A DNA stretch of 64,000 nt, taken from assembly GCF_026013965.1 (NCBI RefSeq), contig NZ_CP110341.1, positions 3,658,001 through 3,722,000 of the forward strand, written 5' to 3'. This document shows, piece after piece, positions 1 through 9,141 of the stretch (positions are counted from its first letter, which is position 1; every line of letters begins with the position of its first letter). The DNA comes from Brevibacterium sp. JSBI002 (GTDB lineage Bacteria > Actinomycetota > Actinomycetes > Actinomycetales > Brevibacteriaceae). The position numbers and the translations under genes are program-made. The notes beneath the pieces were generated by a model that was given only the letters and a program-made list of their open reading frames with translations, made no database searches and was not told the origin of the DNA.

Positions 1-729
1 GACGGTCTGCAGTCCGCTGCGCTCATCCGGAAAGGTCGCGATCGCGGTGAACGGATCGGGCAGGGCGGGCACGAGGCGCAGGGTCGCCTCGACGACGATG
101 CCCAAGGTACCTTCGGAGCCGACGAAGAGGTGGCGCATATCGAGCCCGGCCACGCCCTTGGCCGTCTGCGGGCCGAGCGTGGTGAGCGTTCCGTCCGCCA
201 GAACGACCTTGAGTGACCGGACATAATCCCTGGTCACACCGTATTTCACGCAGCACAGTCCGCCGGCGTTCGTGGCGATGTTTCCACCGATGGACGACAG
301 TGCCACCGAGCCGGGGTCCGGCGGATAGGACAGCCCGAACGGGGCGAGATGGTCCTTGAGGTCCTGGTTGATGATGCCCGGTTGGACGGTGACGAGGCGT
401 TCGGCCTCGTTGACGGCCACGACGTCCTTCATCTTCGACACGTTGAGCAGGATCGCGCCTGGTGAGGCGTTCGCTCCTCCTGAGATCCCGGACCGGGCCC
501 CCTGCGGGACGACCGGGATCCGATGCGCGGTGGCGAACCGCATGACCTCTTGGACGTCTTCCACCGAGGCGGCCCTGACCAGGGCGATCGCCCCTTCCCG
601 CGGACAGAACAGGGCTTCGTCGCTGGAGTGGGCGTCGATGACATCGGGGTCCGTGGTCAGCGCGCCCGGGCTCAGTCGGGCGATGAGGTCGGTGAACTGG
701 GCGGTTTCCGACGGTGTGGCAGTGGACAA
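1..729 (-). CDS. FAD-linked oxidase (GlcD/FAD_binding_4 type), C-terminus cut by window edge
   Basis: The reverse-strand frame from a TTG start at 729 stays open to base 1 (243 codons). GAGGAG lies 6 bases upstream and no ATG fits the family N-terminus, so TTG is the best start. The product matches the FAD-binding domain of glycolate/lactate-type oxidases: PVVPQGARSGISGGA and SVALSSIGGNIATNAGG are the usual FAD-contacting segments, followed by VGSEGTLGIV. The C-terminal substrate domain lies outside the window. These enzymes oxidise 2-hydroxy acids or related alcohols using FAD; the substrate here is unknown. The start is only 9 bases after the stop of the upstream transporter gene, so the two are probably one operon, and the transporter may import the substrate. 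Confidence 0.85.
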   Translation of the reverse strand, partial: MSTATPSETAQFTDLIARLSPGALTTDPDVIDAHSSDEALFCPREGAIALVRAASVEDVQEVMRFATAHRIPVVPQGARSGISGGANASPGAILLNVSKMKDVVAVNEAERLVTVQPGIINQDLKDHLAPFGLSYPPDPGSVALSSIGGNIATNAGGLCCVKYGVTRDYVRSLKVVLADGTLTTLGPQTAKGVAGLDMRHLFVGSEGTLGIVVEATLRLVPALPDPFTAIATFPDERSGLQTV

Positions 730-738
730 GGAGGCTCC

Positions 739-2102
739 TCAGTTCGACGGGGTTTTCACACTATCGGGTGCGGGCGCCGCCTTGAGGATGAGGGTGACGA
801 TTCCGGCGGCGACCATGACGGCTCCGACGACCCACATGCCCGCGTTCTGAGTGCCGGTGAGGTCAGCGAGCCAACCGGTGATGTAGGGGGCGAAGAACCC
901 GGACGAGTTGCCCAGCGAGTTGATGAGCGCCAGACCTGCAGCGGCACGGCGCCGGCGAGGAAGGTCTGCGGCAGGGGCCAGAACGTCGGCAGGGCCGCAC
1001 AGATGGCCATGCAGGTGATCGTCACGGCGATCATCGTGGTGAATGGCGAGGAGAGGTAGAGGGCGATCGGGATCGTGACTCCGCCGATGAACAGCGGCAG
1101 GGCCACGTGCCAGACTCGTTCGCCGGTGCGGTCGCCGTGGCGAGACCAGAAGTACATGGCGACGGCACCGAAGAGGTAAGGAATGGCGGTGATGAAGCCG
1201 ATCTCGACGATCGAGTATTCGACGCCGAAGGTCTCCTGGAAACCGGATATGATCGTCGGCAGGAAGAAGCTCATGGCGTAGAGGCCGTAGACCATGCCGA
1301 AGTAGACGAAGGACAGCGCCCACACGCGTGGCTGCAGCAGGGAGCGGCGGACCGGGTAGTGGAAGGTCTCTTCCTTGCTCTTCTCCTCGGCATCCATCGT
1401 GGACTGCAGCCAGTTGCGCTCTTCGGCACTCAGCCACTTCGCGTCGCGTGGGTGATCGGTGAGGTAGAAGATGCACATGATGCCCAGCAGAACCGCGGGC
1501 ACACCTTCGATGATGAACATGAAGCGCCAGCCCGCGAAGTTCTCGAAGATCGCGTTTCCGCTGGAGATCAGCCACGATGACACGGGAGTGCCGACGACGC
1601 TGGACATCGGGATGGCGAGCATGAACAGGGCAGTCGCCCGGGCGCGCATCGAGGTCGGGAACCAGTACGTGAGGTAGAGGATGACACCGGGGAAGAATCC
1701 CGCCTCGGCGACACCGAGGAGGAACCGCAGCACGTAGAGCCAGAAGTGGTTGAGCACGAACGCCATGGCAGCGGCCACGACACCCCAGCTGATGAGGATG
1801 CGGGCGAGCCAGATGCGAGCACCGAACTTGTGCAGCGCCAGGTTCGAGGGCACCTCGAGGATGAGGTAGCCGAAGAAGAAGATGCCGGCGGCGAACCCGA
1901 ACTGGGTCGCCGTCATCGCGAGGTCTTCATTCATTCCGCCGGGTCCGGCGATGCCGAGGTTCGTCCGGTCGAGGTAGTTGATGAAGTACATCGCGATGAT
2001 GAACGGGATGAGGCGGATGAGGACCTTGCGCAGGGTCCTCTTCTCGAGAGCCGAATTGGCGGGAGTCTGGCCGCTGGTCGGCGGGCTCACCTCGGATGAC
2101 AT
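739..2102 (-). pseudogene. ACS-type major facilitator transporter, broken by a one-base frameshift
   Basis: A 12-helix MFS permease of the anion:cation symporter type (N-terminal RLIPFIIAMYFINYLDRTNLG is typical). The start at 2102 has GAAGGAG upstream. The frame is good to about residue 385 (TFLAGA), then runs into nonsense. The correct C-terminus (GLALINSLGNSSGFFAPYI, then GMWVVGAVMVAAGIV) continues in another frame to the stop at 739. The length from start to stop is one base short of whole codons, so a single base lost near 941-950 explains it; restored length would be 454 residues. Either a genuine recent mutation or a sequencing error in the GC-rich run. Family substrates are organic anions. 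It precedes the FAD oxidase in an operon. Confidence 0.8.
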
Positions 2103-2293
2103 GGGATCTCCTTCGATCTGGCCGGGCCACGGTGGTGGCACAGTGGTCTCACTCTGCTGGCATGGGATGCGCCGCGGATTAGGGTCGTCGGCGCATGATG
2201 AAAACACATTACGACAGCCGGGGCGACGGGCCTAGCGTTCGCGGCAAAAGTACCGAATGGCGGGACACGACGCGGTGCCGGACCCACAGCTGA

Positions 2294-2320
2294 CTGCACA
2301 ACAGCTGGTTCAACGTGCAG
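2294..2320. promoter_or_regulatory. Inverted repeat CTGCAC-N15-GTGCAG in the transporter promoter region
   Basis: The gap 2103-2396 carries no gene. It is upstream of the frameshifted transporter and downstream of the PucR-type regulator. It holds the hexamer CTGCAC (2294-2299) and its complement GTGCAG (2315-2320). The core TGCAC also occurs in the palindrome upstream of the regulator, so this could be a binding site for that regulator. Inference only. Confidence 0.3.
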
Positions 2321-2396
2321 GCGCACCACGCAGATGCTGCGCAAACACACTTTGAAGCAGTTGTTACGCCATAACCTCTTTGTCAGCGGCGCCGGA

Positions 2397-3614
2397 TCAC
2401 GCCCAACCGACGACGAGGCGGGCCGCCTCGGCGGGGATCATCGGGTCGACTCCGGTGAGGTCGGCGAAGCGCCGCAGACGATTCGCCACGGTATTGCGGT
2501 GGCAGAACAGAGCAGTCGCCGAATCTCCGATGCTGCCCGACGCCAGATAGGCGCACACCGCCTCGACGAGGCGCTCCCGTTCGACCGGACCGCAGGCGGC
2601 AAGCGCCGACTCGACATCGGCGAGGATCGGATTGCCCGCGGCATTGAGCGACCGCGCAGCCAACCTGGCCCACCCGCGCCTCCACGTCATCGCAGACGTC
2701 TCATCAGGGGCGATGACATCGGCAAGGTCACGGGCCGTCAGCGCCGACCGCCGCAGGGTCCCGATCCCTTCGGCACGGACATACCCCACCCGTGCCTCGG
2801 TGATCTTGCCGGCGAGCGCCGCTGACATCTGACCGGCTCCGCCCCCTCGCATCGAAACAGATGGATCCGCCCCGCTCCCACTCACCTGCGTGAACGCAAT
2901 GAGAACCTCGCCGAGGTGGTACGTGAACATGGTCCCACCCGCGCGGACATGATCGGAGATGATCACCCGCAGCGCCCGGACATCGTCCCCGGTGGCGGCG
3001 ATGACGAGCAGCGGAGAGTCGACATCGAGACCGAGCCCGGTCGCGATCCTCGACAGACGCTCAGCGGTGGGATCGGGATCATCGAAGAGGCTTGCAATGA
3101 GGCCCGCATGCACCGAATCCTCTTCCGCGCGCATCCGCGTGCGCTCGGCGGTGTATGCCTGTTGGACCTGCGAGACGTACTCGTCGACGGTGGATAAGAC
3201 GATGCCCGTGTGGCGGATGACCAGCTCCGCGTCGTCCTGACTCGCCACACGGGTGAGCACCTCCCAGAGCACATTGAAATCGTGGCGGATCGCGGTCATC
3301 AGCGCCTCAAGCGGAATTCCAGCCCGCGCCCGCGACACCCCGACCTCGGTCGACACCGCCACTGGCGCGTCGAAACCCCCGGCTCGCAGTCCCTCGATGA
3401 GGGTGGAGAACGAGAGCCGGCCGGTCCGGCGCAGCTCCGAGACCGGAATCGGTGCGGGATCGTAGCCGGAGACCGTGACGACACGGGTCATGAACCGCTC
3501 GGTCAGTTCGTCGAGATCGAGAGCGTCGAGGAGCTCAAGCCACCGGCGTTCGTCTCCGGGCTCCGGACGGTCCCGAAGCTGACGTGTGCCCGCAATTCCA
3601 TCCTGTTCATCCAT
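2397..3614 (-). CDS. PucR/CdaR-type transcriptional regulator
   Basis: 405 residues from ATG at 3614 (GGAG 8-9 bases upstream); the open frame extends much further upstream but that extension is low-complexity and overlaps the next gene's promoter. The C-terminus has the PucR-type helix-turn-helix (LFCHRNTVANRLRRFADLTG, about residues 365-385) after a degenerate GGDEF-like middle region, and the N-terminal half resembles the sensor part of such regulators. Family members usually activate catabolic genes such as those for purines, amino acids or sugar acids. The gene lies between two transporter-enzyme groups facing away from each other, so it likely controls both. A perfect short palindrome lies 17 bases before its start, consistent with autoregulation. 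Confidence 0.8.
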   Translation of the reverse strand: MDEQDGIAGTRQLRDRPEPGDERRWLELLDALDLDELTERFMTRVVTVSGYDPAPIPVSELRRTGRLSFSTLIEGLRAGGFDAPVAVSTEVGVSRARAGIPLEALMTAIRHDFNVLWEVLTRVASQDDAELVIRHTGIVLSTVDEYVSQVQQAYTAERTRMRAEEDSVHAGLIASLFDDPDPTAERLSRIATGLGLDVDSPLLVIAATGDDVRALRVIISDHVRAGGTMFTYHLGEVLIAFTQVSGSGADPSVSMRGGGAGQMSAALAGKITEARVGYVRAEGIGTLRRSALTARDLADVIAPDETSAMTWRRGWARLAARSLNAAGNPILADVESALAACGPVERERLVEAVCAYLASGSIGDSATALFCHRNTVANRLRRFADLTGVDPMIPAEAARLVVGWA

Positions 3615-3630
3615 CACACGCTCCAGAATA

Positions 3631-3644
3631 TGTGCATCTGCACA
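3631..3644. promoter_or_regulatory. Palindrome TGTGCA-TC-TGCACA, candidate operator
   Basis: A perfect hexamer inverted repeat with a 2-base centre, 17 bases before the PucR-type regulator start and in the 190-base divergent region shared with the MHS transporter. It is well placed to regulate both directions. No direct evidence of which protein binds. Confidence 0.4.
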
Positions 3645-3804
3645 AGCACTGCCCACTTTTCGGCGACAAATGCGCCTGGAAAATGACTTGTGACACTCGG
3701 TAAGGTCGATACCTGCCGGTCGAACCAAACCATCGACCGCTGCACCACCCGTACCCGGACTCGGCCGACCAGGCCCAGGTCCCCGGACTCGACGGAGAGA
3801 ATCC

Positions 3805-5136
3805 ATGAGCGAGCAGAACATCACGGCGTCCGCCGAGCTCAACGCCACGACGGAACTGAGCATCAAGGACGCGAACAAGGTCGCCGCCGGCGCCCTGATC
3901 GGCACCGCCCTCGAGTGGTACGACTTCTTCCTCTTCTCGGCAGCGGCCGCTCTGGTCTTCAACGTCCAGTACTTCACCAGCGAAAACGCCACGGCCGCCG
4001 CCATGGCCTCCTTCGCCACCTTCGGTGTCGGGCTGGCCGCTCGTCCCATCGGCGGTCTGATCTTCGGCCGCATGGGCGACAAGATCGGCCGCCGCAAGGT
4101 CCTGCTCATCACGATCATCGGCATCGGCGTCGTCACCGGTCTCATCGGCCTCCTGCCGACCTATGCGGCGATCGGCTTCGCCGCCCCCGCCCTGCTCGTG
4201 CTCCTGCGCATCCTCCAGGGTCTCTTCGTCGGCGGCGAATGGTCGGGCGCAATGACCCTCGTCGTCGAGAACGCCCCGCTCCACCTGCGTGCCCGTTATG
4301 CCGCGATCCCGCAGATCGGCTCCCCGATCGGCACGATCCTGTCCTCCGGCGGCTTCTTCATCATGACCTTGGTGTTCTCGCAGGACAGCTTCGACTCGTT
4401 CGGCTGGAGGATCCCCTTCCTCGTGGCCCTGCCGCTCCTCGTCGTCGCCGTCTACCTCCGCTCCCGCCTCGAGGAGTCCCCGGTCTTCCGTCAGCTCGAA
4501 GAGTCCGGCGAGGTCGAGAAGAGCCCCATCCGCACCACCTTCCGCGACTCTTGGAAGCAGATCATCATCGGCATGGCCGCGGCTCTGCTCGGCGTCGGCG
4601 GCTTCTACCTCGTCACCGCATTCTGCGTCTGGTACGGCGTCAACGTCCTCGGCTACGACGATTCGCTCCTTCTGCTCGGCAGCATGGTCGCCGCAGCCGT
4701 CGAGATCCTCGCCCTGATCTGGGGCGGTGCCCTGGGCACGAAGTTCGGAGCCTCGAAGGTCATCTTCTGGGGCGGAATCGCCTCGGCGGTCGTCGCCGTT
4801 CCCGCGTTCTTCATGTTCGAGTCGGGCAACCCGGTCCTCGTCGTCATCGCCATGACCCTGGCCGTGTCCACTCTGTCCCTGCCCTACGCGGCATCGGGCA
4901 CCGTGCTCACCGGACTGTTCCCCGCCACCACCCGCTACACGGGTGTGGGCATGGCGCAGAACGCCGCAGGCATGCTCTCCGGATTCATCCCGCTGCTCGC
5001 CACGAGCTTCGTCGCCTCCGCCGGAGACCACTGGTGGCCGGCCGCCGCAATGCTCGTCTTCCTCTCCCTGTTCACGGCGTTCGCCGGCTTTGTCGCTCCT
5101 CGGATGAGCGTCGACCTGCCCGGCTTCAAACACTGA
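3805..5136 (+). CDS. MHS-family MFS transporter (metabolite:H+ symporter)
   Basis: 443 residues, twelve predicted membrane helices. GTALEWYDFFLF at the first helix and GRMGDKIGRRKVL in the loop between helices 2 and 3 are hallmarks of the metabolite:H+ symporter family (shikimate, alpha-ketoglutarate and proline/betaine type permeases). GGAGAG precedes the start. It is followed by the ThDP enzyme (88-base gap) and the Zn amidohydrolase, so the three likely form one operon, divergent from the PucR-type regulator. The substrate cannot be read from sequence; a carboxylate or N-carbamoyl compound handled by the downstream enzymes is a reasonable guess. Confidence 0.85.
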   Translation: MSEQNITASAELNATTELSIKDANKVAAGALIGTALEWYDFFLFSAAAALVFNVQYFTSENATAAAMASFATFGVGLAARPIGGLIFGRMGDKIGRRKVLLITIIGIGVVTGLIGLLPTYAAIGFAAPALLVLLRILQGLFVGGEWSGAMTLVVENAPLHLRARYAAIPQIGSPIGTILSSGGFFIMTLVFSQDSFDSFGWRIPFLVALPLLVVAVYLRSRLEESPVFRQLEESGEVEKSPIRTTFRDSWKQIIIGMAAALLGVGGFYLVTAFCVWYGVNVLGYDDSLLLLGSMVAAAVEILALIWGGALGTKFGASKVIFWGGIASAVVAVPAFFMFESGNPVLVVIAMTLAVSTLSLPYAASGTVLTGLFPATTRYTGVGMAQNAAGMLSGFIPLLATSFVASAGDHWWPAAAMLVFLSLFTAFAGFVAPRMSVDLPGFKH

Positions 5137-5224
5137 GAACCGCACAGCGCTGAGAACCCAGCGCAGCACCGGGCCGGGAGCCCCGGACCTCACACCGTTC
5201 GATCCTCGAAAGGACACCCCCACC

Positions 5225-6985
5225 ATGTCGCGTTCCGCCGGCCACCTCATCGTCGACACCCTGGAGAAAGCAGGCATCGAACGCGTCTACGCGGTCCCCG
5301 GCGAGTCCTACCTCGACGTCCTCGACGGGCTGTACGACGCGAACATCGAGACCGTCGTATGCCGGCAGGAGGGCGGTGCCGGGTTCATGGCACTGGCCGA
5401 ATCCCGGCTGACCGGCCGTCCCGGAATCGCCATGGTCACCCGCGGTCCCGGGGCGGCGAACGCGATGATCTCCGTCCACACCGCCTGGCAGGACGCGACC
5501 GCGCTCGTCCTGTTCGTCGGCCTCGTCCCGCTCAACGATCGCTCCCGCGAATCCTTCCAGGAGTTCAGCCTTCCCGAGTGGTTCTCCTCGACGGCGAAGC
5601 GCGTGCTCACCATCGATGACGAGGACCGTGCCGGTGAGATCACCGCCGACGCCCTGCGCATCGCCGCATCCGGCCGGCCCGGCCCCGTCGTCGTCGGCCT
5701 GCCCGAGGATGTCCTCGTCGGTCTCACCGAGGCCCCGACCCCGACCCTCGCCGAGGTGGCCCCACCGACCCCTGCCCCCGTCGTCATCGATGGCTTGGCT
5801 TCGCGGATCGCGGCGGCGAAGCGTCCCGCATTCGTCCTCGGCGGGGATGGGTGGCACAACGGCTGCGGAGCCGAGCTGGCCGGACTGGCCGCCTCGGCGG
5901 GGGTGCCGATCTTCTGCGATTGGCGCGCCTACGATGCGATTCCGCATTCCTCGCCGGCGTGGGCGGGTTGGCTCGGCTACGGTCGCGCCGATGCTGTGGC
6001 GGCCGGTTTCGCCGAGGCGGACCTCGTCGTCTTCATCGGCTGCACCCGCTCCGATGTCTTAAGCGACGGGTACACGATCGGCTTCGACGCCGAGACCGTT
6101 CTCGTCTCCCTCGATATGGAGGCCACCCAGCACGCAGGGCGCATCGATGAGCACATCATCGCCACACCTGACTCCTTCACTCGCGCCCTGACCAGGACCG
6201 ATGCCGGGAATGCCCGGGACGGACGCCAACTGCGCGGCGGCCGGACGGATGAGTGGATGCAGGGACGTGCCGACGCGCAGTCCCGGTTCGCCGCTCACCG
6301 TCCCGACGCCGAGGCGGCAGCGGAGAATCCGGGCCGTGCCGGGGTCGATCTCGGGGTGGCGTTCGGAATTCTCGATGACCGCCTCGGCGGGGATGCGATC
6401 CTCACCTTTGGGGCGGGCAATGCGACGATCTGGGGGCACCGGTTCATCCGGCATGAGCGCCCGTCCAGCCTCGTCGGAGCCCGCAATGGGGCGATGGGTC
6501 TCGCGGTTCCCGCCGCGGTGGCGGCTTCCCTGGCGTACCCGGAGCGGCATGCGGTCGCGGTCTGCGGCGATGGGGACTTCCTCATGAACGGCCAGGAGAT
6601 CGCCACGGCCTTCGCCCACGGCGGATCACCGCTCATCATCGTCGTCGACAACGGCGTGTACGGCACGATCGTGTCTCACCAGGAGAATCACTATCCGGGA
6701 CGCCCCTCGGGCACGCGCATGGTCAACCCGAACTTCGCGGCGTGGATGTCGGCATTCGATCTCGGCAGCTCCGGGGCCGCCTCGGCGAGGGTGTCCGGAT
6801 CTGTTCCACCGGGAGCAGACGGCACTGCAGTGGGAGCGGGAATGATCGGCCACGGCGAGCGCGTAGAAACGACGGAGGACTTCGGGCCGGCGCTCGACCG
6901 AGCCCTTGCCCACGACGGGCCCGCCCTCATCCATGTGCTCATCGATTCGGCGACGATGCCGCCGGCCGCCGACGAAACCTCCTGA
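5225..6985 (+). CDS. Thiamine-diphosphate-dependent enzyme, acetolactate synthase-like
   Basis: 586 residues with the three-domain layout of ThDP enzymes. The N-terminal PYR domain has the conserved activating glutamate (VVCRQEGGAG, Glu49). The middle domain is the nucleotide-type domain. The C-terminal PP domain has the ThDP/Mg motif GDG followed by N (CGDGDFLMNG, about residues 446-455). The glutamate argues against glyoxylate carboligase, which lacks it. No acetolactate small subunit is nearby, so a catabolic 2-oxoacid decarboxylase or carboligase is more likely than branched-chain synthesis. The region around 6760-6860 encodes a Ser/Gly/Ala-rich insert before the final segment, unusual for the family. 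Confidence 0.8.
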   Translation: MSRSAGHLIVDTLEKAGIERVYAVPGESYLDVLDGLYDANIETVVCRQEGGAGFMALAESRLTGRPGIAMVTRGPGAANAMISVHTAWQDATALVLFVGLVPLNDRSRESFQEFSLPEWFSSTAKRVLTIDDEDRAGEITADALRIAASGRPGPVVVGLPEDVLVGLTEAPTPTLAEVAPPTPAPVVIDGLASRIAAAKRPAFVLGGDGWHNGCGAELAGLAASAGVPIFCDWRAYDAIPHSSPAWAGWLGYGRADAVAAGFAEADLVVFIGCTRSDVLSDGYTIGFDAETVLVSLDMEATQHAGRIDEHIIATPDSFTRALTRTDAGNARDGRQLRGGRTDEWMQGRADAQSRFAAHRPDAEAAAENPGRAGVDLGVAFGILDDRLGGDAILTFGAGNATIWGHRFIRHERPSSLVGARNGAMGLAVPAAVAASLAYPERHAVAVCGDGDFLMNGQEIATAFAHGGSPLIIVVDNGVYGTIVSHQENHYPGRPSGTRMVNPNFAAWMSAFDLGSSGAASARVSGSVPPGADGTAVGAGMIGHGERVETTEDFGPALDRALAHDGPALIHVLIDSATMPPAADETS

Positions 6986-7101
6986 TCCATCCTGGGTGCC
7001 CACCCGGCACCACCGACCTGACACCGGCACCGCCGGCGCCGCACCCCTCCACCCAGCAGTCGCGAACCACCCGCCCGCGACACCTCTCGAAAGGACCCGC
7101 T

Positions 7102-8370
7102 ATGACCGTTTCACCCTCTCTGATCAACGCTGATCGCGAGGCCGGTTTCCTCGCCGATTGGGCCGTGCATTCGCGTTTCGGCGCCGTCGAGGGCACGAAC
7201 GGCGTCGACCGGCAGGCGGCGAGCGCCGCCGATGGCCAGCAGCGGAAATGGTTCGAAGAGCTGCTCGTCAAGCATGGTTTCAGCGTCCATCGGGATGGGA
7301 TCGGCAATCAGTTCGGGCTCCTCGAGCTCGTGCCCGGTGCCCCGTATGTGCTCACGGGTTCGCATATGGATTCGCAGCCGACGGCAGGCCGTTTCGACGG
7401 TGCGTACGGAGTGATGGCCTCGGCGCATGCGTGTTTCGCGATCGCCGATGAGCTGCGGGCGGACCCGTCGAAGGCGAAGTTCAACCTCGCCGTAGTCAAC
7501 TGGTTCAACGAAGAGGGTTCCCGGTTCAAGCCGTCGATGATGGGATCGAATGTCTTCACCGGCAAGGCCGAGCTCGAAGCGGCCCTGACCACGCGTGATG
7601 CTGCGGGAACCACCGTCGCCGAGGCACTCGATGAGTTGGGAGAACGCGGAGACTTCACGGCCCCGGAGATCGCCTCCTACGCGGAGATCCACGTCCAGCA
7701 GGGTCGCAGCATGGAAGAGGACGGGGTGACGATCGGGCTGGTCAATGCCACGTGGGCGGCCCACAAGTACGAGTTCAAGGTCACCGGCGCACAGGCGCAC
7801 AGCGGCTCCACGCTCATGGCCGATCGTCAGGATGCCCTGCTCGGTGCGGCTCGTCTGGTCGTGGCTGCGCGGGAGCTCGTCGACGAATTCGAGCCCGGTG
7901 CCCTGCATACTGCGTGCGGTCAGCTCACCGTCTACCCGAATTCTCCGGTCGTCGTCGCCAGCGAGGTCAGCCTGCTGCTCGATCTGCGCTCCCCCAGCGC
8001 CGAGGTGATCGCCGCCGCCCATGAGAAGCTCATGGCCACGATCGGCCAGGTCAGCGCCGATGATCGTGTGGAGATCGAGATCGTCGCCGAGCACAGCTGG
8101 GATCAGAACCCGTATTCCGAGGACGGGGTCGAACTGGCCCGCACCGCGGCCGATGACTTGGGACTCACCTCGGCGAAGGTGATGACCGTGGCCGGGCACG
8201 ATTCGACGAATATGAAGGACGAGGTGCCCACCGTCATGCTCTTCATTCCCAGCGTCGACGGGGTCTCACACAGTCTGGCCGAGTTCACGAAGGACGAGGA
8301 TCTCGTCTCGGGTCTCCAGCACCTCACCGAGGTGGTTCGCCGGCTCGCCGCCGGCGCATTGGCAGAGTGA
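7102..8370 (+). CDS. M20-type Zn-dependent amidohydrolase (N-carbamoyl-L-amino acid hydrolase / allantoate amidohydrolase family)
   Basis: 422 residues from ATG at 7102, preceded by GAAAGGA; the frame is open further upstream but overlaps the ThDP gene. Metal-ligand motifs of the hydantoinase/carbamoylase group are all present: GSHMDSQPTAGRFDGAYG (His and Asp), NEEGSRF (bridging Glu), HVQQG (His), and DGVSHSLAEF near the C-terminus. The family hydrolyses N-carbamoyl amino acids, allantoate, ureidoglycolate-type compounds or related amides. Last gene of the MHS transporter-ThDP enzyme operon. With a PucR-type regulator present, ureide or N-carbamoyl amino acid breakdown is plausible but unproven. 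Confidence 0.85.
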   Translation: MTVSPSLINADREAGFLADWAVHSRFGAVEGTNGVDRQAASAADGQQRKWFEELLVKHGFSVHRDGIGNQFGLLELVPGAPYVLTGSHMDSQPTAGRFDGAYGVMASAHACFAIADELRADPSKAKFNLAVVNWFNEEGSRFKPSMMGSNVFTGKAELEAALTTRDAAGTTVAEALDELGERGDFTAPEIASYAEIHVQQGRSMEEDGVTIGLVNATWAAHKYEFKVTGAQAHSGSTLMADRQDALLGAARLVVAARELVDEFEPGALHTACGQLTVYPNSPVVVASEVSLLLDLRSPSAEVIAAAHEKLMATIGQVSADDRVEIEIVAEHSWDQNPYSEDGVELARTAADDLGLTSAKVMTVAGHDSTNMKDEVPTVMLFIPSVDGVSHSLAEFTKDEDLVSGLQHLTEVVRRLAAGALAE

Positions 8371-8382
8371 CCGCGAAGGAGG

Positions 8383-8793
8383 TCAGTCCTCCCAGGGATT
8401 GAGCAGCCTGACTCCGGTATTCGCGAAGTCAGCGACGTTCCTCGTCACCAGGGTCAGAGAGTGTGCGAGTGCGGTCCCTGCGATCAGGCTGTCCATGTCG
8501 GGCATCGGGTCAGGGACGTGCAATTGCGATGCCTGCACAGCCACTTCGGCATCGACGGCAAGAATTCTGCTGTCGAAGACCTCAGAGACCTGTTCGTCGA
8601 ACCACTGCCGAAGGACGGATCCAGCGCGTGCGTCCCGCCGCTCTTTCCGTCGGACTCCGACGTCGAGTTCGAGGACCGTAACGGCGCTGATGGCCAGATC
8701 GTCGATCCTCTGTGCGGCGATCCAGGGTCCGACGGGAGTCCGGTTGCCGCGGCGAGCGTCACTGATGATGTTGGTGTCGAGCAGATATCTCAC
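8383..8793 (-). CDS. vapC: VapC-like PIN-domain toxin
   Basis: 136 residues. A PIN ribonuclease fold with the acidic residues expected for Mg-dependent RNase activity: LLDTNIISD (Asp near residue 6), AVTVLELDVGV (Glu), PDMDSLIAGTAL (Asp) and VTRNVADF (Asp). It overlaps the upstream antitoxin gene by 4 bases, the normal arrangement for this pair. Convergent with the amidohydrolase gene, 12 bases apart. Confidence 0.88.
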   Translation of the reverse strand: MRYLLDTNIISDARRGNRTPVGPWIAAQRIDDLAISAVTVLELDVGVRRKERRDARAGSVLRQWFDEQVSEVFDSRILAVDAEVAVQASQLHVPDPMPDMDSLIAGTALAHSLTLVTRNVADFANTGVRLLNPWED

Positions 8794-9035
8794 AGTTCGG
8801 GCACCCGCAGCGATGGCTGAGAACGGTGCGGCAGATCGAGGTCCGAATCATCGTCGTGGATGACGAGGGCATCTCCGACGAGGTCCGATCTGCCGCTGAG
8901 TTGATCGTACTCATCGGCAGTCAGCAGAACGTGCGTGCGACGACCATGTTCGGTGATGGTGACCGGTCCGTGTCTGGCTGCACGTTTGGCCGCCGATACG
9001 TCCCGGTTGAATTCCCGACTCGACATCGTGGTCAT
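8790..9035 (-). CDS. Phd/YefM-type antitoxin
   Basis: About 81 residues. The N-terminus (SSREFNRDVSAAKRAARHGP) and VTITEHGRRTHVLLTADEY match the Phd/YefM DNA-binding antitoxin fold; the acidic C-terminus (DDDSDLDLP) would bind and block the PIN toxin encoded just downstream. Two ATGs are adjacent (9038 and 9035); GGGAGG sits best before the second. Such antitoxins usually repress their own promoter, which would lie in 9039-9140. Confidence 0.85.
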   Translation of the reverse strand: MTTMSSREFNRDVSAAKRAARHGPVTITEHGRRTHVLLTADEYDQLSGRSDLVGDALVIHDDDSDLDLPHRSQPSLRVPEL

Positions 9036-9141
9036 CATCCACCTCCCGAAATGTCACTACTGTAGGTACATTCTATCTCGGGGGTTGTGGTCGAATCCAT
9101 AGCCAGATGCCGAGTGGACAGGACTCTCGGACCCGCGGTCA

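Noticed and set aside
3607..5277. Long minus-strand open frame opposite the MHS transporter
   Set aside because: Charged, repetitive shadow of a well-supported plus-strand gene.
5225..6985. Glyoxylate carboligase identity
   Set aside because: That enzyme lacks the N-terminal glutamate, which is present here (Glu49).
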